A DNA stretch of 50,218 nt from Gammaproteobacteria bacterium (GTDB lineage: Bacteria; Pseudomonadota; Gammaproteobacteria; Steroidobacterales; Woeseiaceae). The translations under genes were made by a program, and so were the position numbers. Every line of letters begins with the position of its first letter. Position 1 is the first letter of the stretch. The stretch lies in NCBI GenBank assembly GCA_018677555.1, contig JAHHOT010000131.1, positions 1 to 50,218 on the forward strand, in the 5' to 3' direction. The notes beneath the pieces were generated by a model. The model made no database searches and had not been told where the DNA came from. It saw only the letters and a list, made by a program, of their open reading frames with translations. Shown here piece by piece: positions 8,395 through 16,677 of this stretch.

Positions 8395-9373
8395 CACGTT
8401 GCAGCACGAGTGCCAGGCGGTGCAGCTGCCCGATCAGGATCAGGCTCCACGCCACGCGGATAAGGCCATCGACTCCGTGCGATGACTTGAGCGGATCGGT
8501 GATCACCGCGTCGACGCCTGCCGGGTCGATCCATAATTGCTCGGCCAGTGCCATTTCGTTTCGGCCATTCTCCTTCCGCCAGGTCGGCCAGTTGCGTACC
8601 TTGTCGGGGTCGGCAAGCCGGGCGGCTACCGGTGGCACGAGATATTCGTTGACCGGATCGTCCGTCGCTACCCCGAGCAACTGCGTGCTGCGGACGACGC
8701 AGGCAGCAACGAGTTCCGGTGACAGGTCTCTGCCCGACCAGAGCGCAGACACTCGCGCATGCATCGGCTTGGCAAGCCCCGGCGCTAGTCCCGGTAGAGG
8801 AGTGTTCGGGTCGAGTACCGGGCCGTCCAGTACCGGCCATTCCGTGGCCGGCGATCGCGCGGCGCGACCACAGCCGGCACGTTCTACGACGCCGCTGCCA
8901 TGCGGCTCACGGTTCTCACCCAACGCAATACGGAGTTCGGCGGAAGCAAAGGCGCAACATCCGATGAGCACTTCCAGCACGCCCGACGTGCCCAGAATCC
9001 TGGCGATTTCGGCCGCGCGTTCTTCGTCTGGTTTGCGTGGGTCGCGCAGGAAATGATCCACCAGTGTCAACGCCGCGGACTGCTCCGCACTGAATTCTCC
9101 ACGTGCCTCGGGCACGTCCATTTGCGCGATTTGTGTTTCGGTAAGTCCGTCTTCGATGGCGGCCGTATAACGCACGGCCTTGCAGAACTCGCAGCCACGA
9201 ATCCGGGCGCAGTGCAGGCGCACGGACTCGATCACTGCGGGCGTCAGCGTAGATTCACCCCAGATGGCGTCTTCGAGCGCGACGAAGCGCTCCAGTTCGA
9301 CGGGATCTGCATGACCCAGCAGCGCTGCAGCGCCTACGGGATCGGCACCGGTCGCCGGCAGAATGCTGCGCAT
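8390..9373 (-). CDS. Carboxymuconolactone decarboxylase/AhpD-like protein
   Basis: About 327 residues from the ATG at 9373, chosen because GAGGAGG lies just upstream. An open extension to a TTG at 9424 reaches into a repeat and is less likely. The motif HCARIRGCEFC (Cys61, Cys64) is the redox CXXC of the AhpD/CMD fold, but the usual His four residues after the second Cys is Arg68. The protein is about twice the single-domain length, suggesting a duplicated CMD domain whose second half lacks the CXXC. The role is probably peroxide or redox related. The TAA stop lies within a family A arm, and a copy of the 3' end is found at 5910-5944. Confidence 0.8.
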   Translation of the reverse strand: MRSILPATGADPVGAAALLGHADPVELERFVALEDAIWGESTLTPAVIESVRLHCARIRGCEFCKAVRYTAAIEDGLTETQIAQMDVPEARGEFSAEQSAALTLVDHFLRDPRKPDEERAAEIARILGTSGVLEVLIGCCAFASAELRIALGENREPHGSGVVERAGCGRAARSPATEWPVLDGPVLDPNTPLPGLAPGLAKPMHARVSALWSGRDLSPELVAACVVRSTQLLGVATDDPVNEYLVPPVAARLADPDKVRNWPTWRKENGRNEMALAEQLWIDPAGVDAVITDPLKSSHGVDGLIRVAWSLILIGQLHRLALVLQRD

Positions 9374-9423
9374 CGAGACCTCCTCTTCCATCAACCGCCC
9401 GTAAAGCTGAAGTCTACCCGACA

Positions 9424-9462
9424 AAAGGGGTCGAACCGATTTTCCGAATTAACCCCATTAAT
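9424..9462. repeat. Family A palindrome with deleted right arm
   Basis: Starts AAAAGGGGTCGAACCGATTT and then reads CCGAATTAACCCCATTAAT; the middle of the right arm (about 7 bases) is missing. The right end supplies the stop codon (TTA on the plus strand) of the ABC permease gene. Confidence 0.85.
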
Positions 9463-11974
9463 CGCCGCGCAGCAGTATGGCGGGGCGTACGCGCAATCGG
9501 CGCAGCAGGTAGCGTGCGCCGAGATTCAGCGACAGGGCGCTGACGGCGGCGGCAGTCGCGATGCCTGCCCACAGCAGGTTGTCGATGGGGAGTTTCAGCC
9601 GCAGCGACAATAGTGGCATGGCGATCATTGCACCCAGCGCAACCGCGAAGACTGACGTAATGACGGCCAGCAAAATGTACTCGAGGTGCAGGCTGCGCCG
9701 GATGGCAGCCATGCGTGTGCCGAGCGAGTGCAACACGGTGGCGTCGTATACCTGCCGGCTACGCCCGGCCGCCATTATGCTGACGAGCACGAGCATACTG
9801 GCAAGCAGGCTGACGGCGGCGATTACACCCAGGCCGACGGCGGCTTTACCGAGAATGTCGCGTGCCGATGCGAGCAACGATGCCGTGCGAACGGTGACAA
9901 CGTTTGGCGCGATCCTGCCTATTCGCCTTTGGGCTTCGATTGCGTCGGCGTCGCCCATGTAGGCGGCACCGACGTGCCGGAATATCATGCCCTCGAGCGC
10001 GCCGTCCGAGGCGATGCCTTCGAACCAGAAACGGGTTTGTACGCCTTTCTGGCTGAAGATCGCGTCGACCCTGGTCGTCACGGTTTTTCCCTCGATGCCG
10101 AACGTAATGACGTCGCCGACCTTCAAATCCAGCTTTTCCGCCTCCCAGTCTTCCAGCGCAAGCCGCGGCGGTTCGGGATCGGTTTCCGTCCACCACGCAC
10201 CCGAGGTAATCGCGACCTGGTCGATATTGTTTGCGGAATAGCTCAGGTCGTAGTCGTCCTGCGACATGTCACGGCGCTGCCTGCTGCTCAGGTGCTCCAG
10301 TTCGGAAACGTCCACGCCATTAACCGCGACAATGCGTGAGCGCACCAGCGGCGTTGTGTCAACGCGAACCGAATCGCCTGACGCAACGATCGCGCCGACC
10401 ACGTCCTGCAACTGCTCGTCGAGGATGTCGTACAGAACGAGGGCCGGGGACTCCTCCGGAATGGTTTCATTGATGGTTCGCAGTAGCGACACCACGACCA
10501 TCGTGCAGGCAACGAGCAAGGTCAGCGCGGAGCCGAGCGACAGCAGGGTGGCGCGCAAGGGTGTGCCCGGCCGATGCAGGTTGGCCAGCGCCAGGCGCAG
10601 GTTGAAGCGGCCAGTCAACGCGGGATGATTGTCGAGTCGTCGTGCCGCCGCGCGAATACCGCGCACAACGAGGTCGAATAGGAGAAGCACGGCGCCAACG
10701 GTTGCGATGAAACCAAGCCCGAACAGCTTGTCAGGCAGTGCGAAGAGCACAAGCGAAACGATGCATGCCGCGCAAGCCAACGCCGCAAGCCACCACCCGG
10801 CCGGCGCGTCGCTGGCGCGCGCTTCGGTCCCGCGGAACAGCGTTGCCGGTTGTACCGACAACGCTCTTCCGACGGCGGGCAGGGCGAACGTGAACGCGGT
10901 CAGTAGTCCGAACATCACGGCGATCAATATCGGCGACACGAGGCTCGACACTGTTGTCGCCAACGGGATTTCCGCGGCGACGATGCGCGCGGCGAGCAAC
11001 GCCAGTCCGGCGCCGATAATTGCACCGACAAAACTTGCCGCGCCACTCATCACCGCGACCTGAATGAGATACACGGTTGCCAGGCGCCGATTACGCAAGC
11101 CGAGTGCACGTATCGTCGCGATCGTTTTGAGTTTGCGCTGGAGGTAGGCCTGGATGCTGTTGAATACGCCGAGGCCCCCGATGAAGAGGGTGCTGAACGC
11201 AATGATGAGGAGTCCTGATGCAAGCTGGTCGAGCCGATCGGCAATGCGCCGGCTGCGATCCCGAAACGTACGCACATCCAGGTTTTCATCGGGGAACGCA
11301 TCGTAGATCTGCTGCCGCCACTCATTGGCCGGAATCGCCGTGCGCACACGATAGTCAAAGTCGAGCCTGCTGCCGGGCCCGGTCAACTCCGACGGCTCGA
11401 GTGCTAGCTCGTTTACCAGCAATGGCGTGCCGCGCCATTCCGCGCTGAGTGCGCGGTCCGGTTGTCGCAGCACAAGCGCTCGCACCCGCATCGTCAACGC
11501 GCCAATATAGATCTCGTCGCCTATGCCGATGCCGAGGTTGTCGGCCAGCACCGGGTCGATCGCGGCGCCCCATTGTCCGTCTTTGAAAGCCGTGATTTCC
11601 GCGAGCGGCAGGTCGGGCTGCAGCGTCAACTCGCCGTACAGCGGGTAGTTTTCGTCCATGGCCTGAAGTTCGACCCGCAGGAATTCACCACCCGTCGTGC
11701 CGAGCATCGTGTCGAGTTCGGTGACGAGAGAAACGTCACCCCGTTCCCGCATCCACGCAAGCACAGGCTCGGGCAACGCCTTGTTGGCATCAACTTCGAC
11801 GTCGCCGCCGAGCAGAATCCGCGTGTCGGCCAGCAGGCCACGGTTGATCAGTTGATACAATCCACCGGTCGCCGTGACCAGCGTTACGCCGAGAGCCAGG
11901 CAGGCACAGAACACCCACAGCGAGCGCCCGCTCGCACGCAGGTCGCGCCACGCCAGGTCAGGCAGGAACGGCAT
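9458..11974 (-). CDS. ABC transporter permease, FtsX/MacB type (YbbP-like)
   Basis: About 838 residues from the ATG at 11974 (MPFLPDLAWRDL), overlapping the ATPase gene by 17 bases. The longer open frame to 12085 runs deep into the ATPase gene and is rejected. Layout: an N-terminal helix (ASGRSLWVFCACLALGVTL), a large periplasmic domain, three helices with LGVFNSIQAYLQRKLKTIATIRALG (FtsX domain), a further pair of helices, a second periplasmic domain and a C-terminal FtsX domain with a similar LHSLGTRM motif. This two-domain arrangement is that of YbbP-type permeases, which with a YbbA ATPase are thought to act on envelope lipids or lipoproteins. The substrate is unknown. The stop codon lies in a family A element. 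Confidence 0.9.
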   Translation of the reverse strand: MPFLPDLAWRDLRASGRSLWVFCACLALGVTLVTATGGLYQLINRGLLADTRILLGGDVEVDANKALPEPVLAWMRERGDVSLVTELDTMLGTTGGEFLRVELQAMDENYPLYGELTLQPDLPLAEITAFKDGQWGAAIDPVLADNLGIGIGDEIYIGALTMRVRALVLRQPDRALSAEWRGTPLLVNELALEPSELTGPGSRLDFDYRVRTAIPANEWRQQIYDAFPDENLDVRTFRDRSRRIADRLDQLASGLLIIAFSTLFIGGLGVFNSIQAYLQRKLKTIATIRALGLRNRRLATVYLIQVAVMSGAASFVGAIIGAGLALLAARIVAAEIPLATTVSSLVSPILIAVMFGLLTAFTFALPAVGRALSVQPATLFRGTEARASDAPAGWWLAALACAACIVSLVLFALPDKLFGLGFIATVGAVLLLFDLVVRGIRAAARRLDNHPALTGRFNLRLALANLHRPGTPLRATLLSLGSALTLLVACTMVVVSLLRTINETIPEESPALVLYDILDEQLQDVVGAIVASGDSVRVDTTPLVRSRIVAVNGVDVSELEHLSSRQRRDMSQDDYDLSYSANNIDQVAITSGAWWTETDPEPPRLALEDWEAEKLDLKVGDVITFGIEGKTVTTRVDAIFSQKGVQTRFWFEGIASDGALEGMIFRHVGAAYMGDADAIEAQRRIGRIAPNVVTVRTASLLASARDILGKAAVGLGVIAAVSLLASMLVLVSIMAAGRSRQVYDATVLHSLGTRMAAIRRSLHLEYILLAVITSVFAVALGAMIAMPLLSLRLKLPIDNLLWAGIATAAAVSALSLNLGARYLLRRLRVRPAILLRGD

Positions 11975-12641
11975 GCTGGGAATCCTCGACGAGCTTGCCA
12001 TCGTCGAGATAGAAAACCCGTTGGCAGCGACGCGCGATCTCGGTGTCGTGCGTAACGAGCACCATGGTTGAGCCCGTTTCGGCATTTAACTCGAACAACA
12101 TCTCGATGATCTTCGCGCCGGTCTTCAGGTCCAGATTTCCGGTCGGCTCGTCGGCGAGCAGCACGTTCGGCGAATGCGCCAATGCGCGTGCAATGGCGAC
12201 ACGCTGTTGTTCACCGCCCGACAACTGCGACGGGTAATGCTGTGCTCGTTCGGCGAGACCCACGCGCTCGAGCAGTCGGCGCGCGCGTTCCCGGGCATCG
12301 TTGCCGCCAGCGATTTCAATCGGCAACGACACGTTGCCGAGTGCCGTCAGGCTCGGCACGAGATGGAAGGACTGGAAGACGATGCCGAGCTTGTCGCGGC
12401 GGAGATCGGCAAGTGCGTCTGCGTCGAGCCCCGTGATGTCCTCGCCGTCGATCGCGATGGACCCGGCGGCCGGCGCTTCCAGGCCGGCGAGCAGGATCAG
12501 CAGCGTGGTTTTGCCGGAGCCCGACGGACCGACGATGGCAACGGTTTCGCCATCGGCGATGCGCATGTTCACGCCCGACAGCACCTCGAGCGAGCCGGCC
12601 TCGAGCGGATAGGACATACTCAGGTTATTGATAGCAATCAT
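11958..12641 (-). CDS. ABC transporter ATP-binding protein, LolD/YbbA type
   Basis: 227 residues. Walker A GPSGSGKTT (about 39-47), Q-loop in VFQSFHLVPSLTAL, signature LSGGEQQRVAIARAL, Walker B VLLADEPTGNLD and the H-loop in VLVTHD are all present. The family is the MacB/LolD/FtsE group of mechanotransmission ABC ATPases. It is co-transcribed with the following permease, which starts inside it. The neighbouring esterase gene often found with ybbA elsewhere is absent here. A family A palindrome lies just upstream of the start. Confidence 0.93.
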   Translation of the reverse strand: MIAINNLSMSYPLEAGSLEVLSGVNMRIADGETVAIVGPSGSGKTTLLILLAGLEAPAAGSIAIDGEDITGLDADALADLRRDKLGIVFQSFHLVPSLTALGNVSLPIEIAGGNDARERARRLLERVGLAERAQHYPSQLSGGEQQRVAIARALAHSPNVLLADEPTGNLDLKTGAKIIEMLFELNAETGSTMVLVTHDTEIARRCQRVFYLDDGKLVEDSQHAVPA

Positions 12642-12650
12642 CTATTGCAT

Positions 12651-12700
12651 ATTAAGGGGTCGAACCGATTTTCCGAAATTCGGTTCGATCCCTTTAATTT
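12651..12700. repeat. Family A palindrome, near-perfect
   Basis: ATTAAGGGGTCGAACCGATT and its inverted partner AATTCGGTTCGATCCCTTTA enclose a very short centre, giving a hairpin of about 20 pairs. It lies 10 bases upstream of the ATPase start and 40 bases past the end of the TPR gene. Confidence 0.9.
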
Positions 12701-12740
12701 CATGGCGCTTCCAAACCGGCTGGCAGGAAGTGCTGACGAG

Positions 12741-14546
12741 CTACAGAACGCGTGTCGTTTGTTCGATTGGCTGGTCAGCCCAGTAGTCGAGGCCCATTCG
12801 CCTCAGCAGTGCTTTCATCCGCGGGTGGTTGCGTACTGCAGGGTCCTTGACGTTGACACCGATGTACGGTGCATCCGGGTCAAAGCGCTCGACGGCGATT
12901 TCAAACCAGTCGATTGCCTGTTCGTTATCGCCGCCTTGCTCGAACTGGACGGCGATCATCATCGGCGGTACATGCGCGCTTTCGTACATCTGCACCATCA
13001 TCTCGGCCAACTGGCGATTAGCGGATGCGTAACCGCTGCTGGCATATGCGGCTTCGAGGAAGTCAGCGGCCTCCGGGTTTCCGGCGACGGATCGCAACAG
13101 GTTTGCGTTGGCCTTTATCGCTTCAGCTTCGTTGCCAAGTGCATCGTGCGCCATTACCAGCGTGATGTAACCGAATGCGTAGCCGGGCGCCATGCTCAGC
13201 GCGTGCTCAGCCACCGCGATGGCTTCGTGATACTCGTCACGCATGACCAGCTGGATGCTGTAGAGTCCGTGCACGAATGGGTTTGCAGGGTCGAGCTCGA
13301 GTGCGCGATTGATGTGCACGGTGCTTTTGTCGAGCTCGCCTATGATGCCGAGCAGATGCGAATAAAACATGTGGGCTTCGGCGTAACTCGGGTTCAGCTC
13401 GATAGCGCGCTCGAAGTGCTCGACTGCGCCATCGAAGTCGAACAGCTGCCACGTCGTCATGGCGCCAAGCCCCATATGCGCCTCCGGCAGAAACGGATCC
13501 AGCTCCAGCGCCTTCAAAACAGCGGGTATGCACTGCTCCCGTGCCCGTTGCGGAGTCAGCATGCCGGCCTGCGCCTGGAAGCCGCATAGTTTGCCGAGGC
13601 CCCAGTGCCCGAGCGCATAGTCGGGATCGATCTCGACGGCGCGCTCGAAATGCACCGCAGCTATACGCATGTCGTCAGGATTGTAGCGTTCGACGTGAAA
13701 TACACCCCGGAGGAAAGCGAGATAGGCTTCCGGGTTGACCGGGCGGGCCGCTGCAAACTGCGCGCGTTCTTCGGGGCCGAGCTGCACACGCACCTGGTTG
13801 GCAATCTCCTGGGCAGCGCGCGCCTGCAGCAGCATGATATTTTCGAGGTCGTCCTCGAACGTTTCCGCCCAGACTTGCGCGTCCTTTTCGGCATCGTGCA
13901 GACGCAAGGCGATCCTGACGCGGTCACCGGCACGCAAGACCGTGCCTTCAACGATACGAGCGACGCCGAGTTCAGTAGCGATCCGCAGCAGCGAACCACC
14001 GCTCTGCCGGTATGGAATCGTCGACACTTTCGAGGTGACCCGGAGGTTTCTCACACGGGAAAGACCGTCGATCAACGACGACTGCATGCCGGATACGAAG
14101 TACTGCTCGTCCGGGTTGCCGGACAGGTCGTCAAAAGGCAGGACTGCAATTGAAAATCGGCTGATCGACTCATCGAGAGAGACGAGACCGCGCTCGATTC
14201 GCGAGCCGAATTGCAGTGACAGGGAGACTGCGACGACGGCAAGCGCCGCTATCAGGGCAAGGTCGAGCTTGCGTAACGATGGATCGAAATCTTCCCCGAG
14301 TGCAGCTGGCGGAGTACGTGAAACCCCGTCAAGCGAAACGTCATAGAACCAGGAAAAAACGATGACGAGCGGCAATAGCGACGCTGAAGCGAGCCAGACA
14401 TATCGTAACGCCTCGTCAGGAACACCGATCGCCGGGAACAACAGGCTCGCAACCTGCACCGCCACCCACGCAGCGACGATGTAGAAACCCACTGCCCGGA
14501 ATACTCTTCGACGTCTTAATTCTGTTATCAGTTGCCGAAGTTTCAT
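12741..14546 (-). CDS. Membrane TolB-like/TPR protein
   Basis: 601 residues. Three hydrophobic helices lie near 16-38, 46-68 and 96-113, after a very basic N-terminus (RELRRRRVFR-like). Then comes a TolB/FlgO-like domain beginning IAVLPFDDLSGNPDEQYFVSG (about 133-250, including a GTVLRAGDRVRIALRL strand), followed by TPR helices from about 270 to 560 (NPEAYLAF, DYALGHWGLG, NPSYAEAHMF, NPFVHGLY). This architecture is common in proteins annotated as adenylate-cyclase-like or TPR regulators, but no cyclase or DNA-binding domain is visible. It is a probable envelope-anchored scaffold or sensor. The gene at 16678 has the same TolB-TPR order with a winged helix in front, so the two are likely paralogs. 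Confidence 0.85.
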   Translation of the reverse strand: MKLRQLITELRRRRVFRAVGFYIVAAWVAVQVASLLFPAIGVPDEALRYVWLASASLLPLVIVFSWFYDVSLDGVSRTPPAALGEDFDPSLRKLDLALIAALAVVAVSLSLQFGSRIERGLVSLDESISRFSIAVLPFDDLSGNPDEQYFVSGMQSSLIDGLSRVRNLRVTSKVSTIPYRQSGGSLLRIATELGVARIVEGTVLRAGDRVRIALRLHDAEKDAQVWAETFEDDLENIMLLQARAAQEIANQVRVQLGPEERAQFAAARPVNPEAYLAFLRGVFHVERYNPDDMRIAAVHFERAVEIDPDYALGHWGLGKLCGFQAQAGMLTPQRAREQCIPAVLKALELDPFLPEAHMGLGAMTTWQLFDFDGAVEHFERAIELNPSYAEAHMFYSHLLGIIGELDKSTVHINRALELDPANPFVHGLYSIQLVMRDEYHEAIAVAEHALSMAPGYAFGYITLVMAHDALGNEAEAIKANANLLRSVAGNPEAADFLEAAYASSGYASANRQLAEMMVQMYESAHVPPMMIAVQFEQGGDNEQAIDWFEIAVERFDPDAPYIGVNVKDPAVRNHPRMKALLRRMGLDYWADQPIEQTTRVL

Positions 14547-14628
14547 ACGCGAATTCTAGCACCAGCGTCCCGGTGTTGATCCCGGATCGGCTTGGGTCAG
14601 AAATCCGGAACCACGTTCGATCGATCTG

Positions 14629-14719
14629 GGTGAAATGGGGACATTCCTGATTTAGCGGGTGAAATGGGGACATTCCTGATTTAGCGTAGTAGTACGTTAA
14701 ATCAGGAATGTCCCCATTT
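14629..14719. repeat. Family B palindrome with duplicated left arm
   Basis: A 29-base unit starting GGTGAAATGGGGACATTCCT is present twice in tandem (14629-14657 and 14658-14686). The second copy completes a full palindrome around TAGTAGTACG, ending at CCCCATTT. The flanking bases GGTG belong to the duplicated unit. Confidence 0.9.
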
Positions 14720-14725
14720 GCTCAC

Positions 14726-15931
14726 CTAGTTGAGGCGGCAGGCGACCATGCTGAAGGTGCTGCCGTCGTCCAGGGTCCCCTGGACTTCCCGCGGGCTGTT
14801 GTCAGCATTGCGTGTCAGCGTTCCGGAACCGGACAATGTTTCAGTGGCGCTCGTTGCCGTCAGTGACACCGAATCGCCGGTGAGGGTGCCGGTGACGGAA
14901 AACGTCGTCCCTTCTACCACCTCGAACGCTTCACCGCTGATGCTCGTATCGTCGAGATTGACCGAAATATACGCGGCAACCTCGGCGCTGCCAGCGCTCC
15001 CGACCAAACGATAGGCGGAACCATCATCCGGGCCGATGCGCTGGAAGTTGAGGTTGCCACCATCCCATGTCCCGCTGATCGAATCGGGCGTAATGAACAT
15101 CGCAGATATCGGACCGGCCAGCCCGGCGGCCGTATGTTCGATTTGCGGCAGATCCAGAATCGTTATCGATCCGCTGCCGCCGCCGAACACGATGAACTCA
15201 TCGGCGGCGTCGTAGCCCTGCCATTCGAATGCCAGCGGTACATGACCGAAACCGGCGGCGTTCCAGCCGATCACCATCGCGGCGGCACCACTATTGCTCC
15301 CGGAAAACGATCCTGCGTAGGCGCCTGCATATGCACAGGCGAGCGTCGCCGACAAATGCTCGTCGGCTTCCGTTGCACTGGGCAACGCGTGCAGCGTGCC
15401 GTCTACCGAGGCTGCATCGGAGATAATCGTCACGAGTTCGTTATCGAGGTCCGCGGTCAGGAAATCAACCTGGTTCCAGTTCGCGCTCACCTGTTGTACC
15501 GCGTCGCTGATGACAATGCCGTTATCGGGGTCGCCGTCCTGGTCGAGCATCTGCAGAAAACGCGACAGGTTGCTGACCTCCAGGTCGAATGTTTGTCCCA
15601 GCGTTGCGAGTTGATTGGGCGCGACAAACGTCGCGCACGCTGTCTGTCCCAGCGCCACACCGCCGATCGAAAAGGCAACGTCCGATCCGGTCTCGCAAGT
15701 GAACCGGCCGTTGTCCGTCGTTATCCCGCTCTCCTGGCCCGATACGAAACTGAGGCCCGACACATTGAAGTCCTTGAAGACGCCGGTCTGCACTGCCGGT
15801 GGTGGGGGTGGCGGTGGCGGTGTGTTGTTGACGCTGGCACTGTCGCCACTGCCGCCACCGCTGCAGGCAGCAAGCCCGCAACACGCGATCAGTGTTACTG
15901 CGCCGATCAGGATTCTATTCATGGTTTTCAT
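14726..15931 (-). CDS. Lipoprotein of unknown function
   Basis: 401 residues, start supported by GAGGGAG seven bases upstream. The signal peptide ends in the lipobox LAAC (Cys23), followed by a Gly/Ser stretch and a run of eight prolines, a typical spacer after lipidation. The body is rich in Ser/Thr/Gly beta-strand sequence with QTACATFV and ETLSGSGTLTR and no catalytic motif. Probably outer-membrane anchored. A family B element lies a few bases beyond its stop. Confidence 0.8.
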   Translation of the reverse strand: MKTMNRILIGAVTLIACCGLAACSGGGSGDSASVNNTPPPPPPPPAVQTGVFKDFNVSGLSFVSGQESGITTDNGRFTCETGSDVAFSIGGVALGQTACATFVAPNQLATLGQTFDLEVSNLSRFLQMLDQDGDPDNGIVISDAVQQVSANWNQVDFLTADLDNELVTIISDAASVDGTLHALPSATEADEHLSATLACAYAGAYAGSFSGSNSGAAAMVIGWNAAGFGHVPLAFEWQGYDAADEFIVFGGGSGSITILDLPQIEHTAAGLAGPISAMFITPDSISGTWDGGNLNFQRIGPDDGSAYRLVGSAGSAEVAAYISVNLDDTSISGEAFEVVEGTTFSVTGTLTGDSVSLTATSATETLSGSGTLTRNADNSPREVQGTLDDGSTFSMVACRLN

Positions 15932-16045
15932 ATCCGTACTCCCTCAGAACGGAGCGGCAATTCGCCGCTCGTGTATTTGGAAAATTTCCCGCGTTGCTCT
16001 ATTTGTCTCTGGCCGAAGGCCCAAGCACTTCTGTCTCCCATGGGT

Positions 16046-16555
16046 TCAGCGCTCCGCTACAAATACGGAGCTGTAGTAACGATTGTCGAAAGGAACGGAA
16101 TCGATCGCTTGCGACGCGATGCGGAACTCGAGGCCGACTGTCGTGGCTTCGGTTGAGGCAACTTTGGAGACAATTTGGACAGTCACGACGTCGTCCGCGG
16201 CAAGATCGCCGATCTCGCAGGCGAGAATCTCATCGTGACAGCGCGCGCTGCTGGTTGATTGCATGCGGCGCCCGGCAAGTTTTGCCAGAACGTTGGAGTC
16301 CGCGATGGTCTCGAGCAACACGCCTTTGGCGAATCCCGGGCCCTTATTGATGACCCTGACGGTGAACGTGATAACGGACGCGTCTTTACGGGGCTCGGAT
16401 GTGACGATTGCGTCGACGGCCAGGTTGGTTGCCTGGGTCGTGCTTGTCCTGGCCGACTCGTTTGCGTGCGCAGGCAGCGCCAGCAGGCAAAGTATCGTCA
16501 GGGCGGCGGTTCGCACTGACGGTCGTCTGCAGTTGTCGGGATTGAGCGGTGACAT
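16046..16555 (-). CDS. Secreted protein with a DUF11/CARDB-like beta-sandwich
   Basis: 169 residues from the ATG at 16555; an in-frame GTG at 16516 would give a tidier signal peptide (RTAALTILCLLALPAHA). The mature part reads like one DUF11/CARDB immunoglobulin-like domain: VITFTVRVINKGPGFAKGVLLETI, a Cys pair in ARCHDEILACEIGDL, and AADDVVTVQIVSKV. Such domains are structural modules of surface proteins; here it stands alone. It lies between the lipoprotein gene and the winged-helix TPR gene on the same strand but about 115-120 bases from each. Confidence 0.7.
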   Translation of the reverse strand: MSPLNPDNCRRPSVRTAALTILCLLALPAHANESARTSTTQATNLAVDAIVTSEPRKDASVITFTVRVINKGPGFAKGVLLETIADSNVLAKLAGRRMQSTSSARCHDEILACEIGDLAADDVVTVQIVSKVASTEATTVGLEFRIASQAIDSVPFDNRYYSSVFVAER

Positions 16556-16677
16556 GCGGCGATGGTGCTGCGCATGCCGGGAACAAGCTTAATGCTTGGT
16601 CGAGGTTTTTCTTAGGAATTTCTTCGGAACGATCGGGAGTATGTAAGTCTCTGAAATATATTCACTTTAAGGGCATG

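Noticed and set aside
12174..13589. Long plus-strand open frame across the ABC ATPase and TPR genes
   Set aside because: It is antisense to two clear genes and has low-complexity, His/Arg-rich composition typical of a shadow frame.
15134..16156. 340-codon plus-strand frame
   Set aside because: Antisense to the lipoprotein gene with its signal peptide and lipobox; composition not protein-like.
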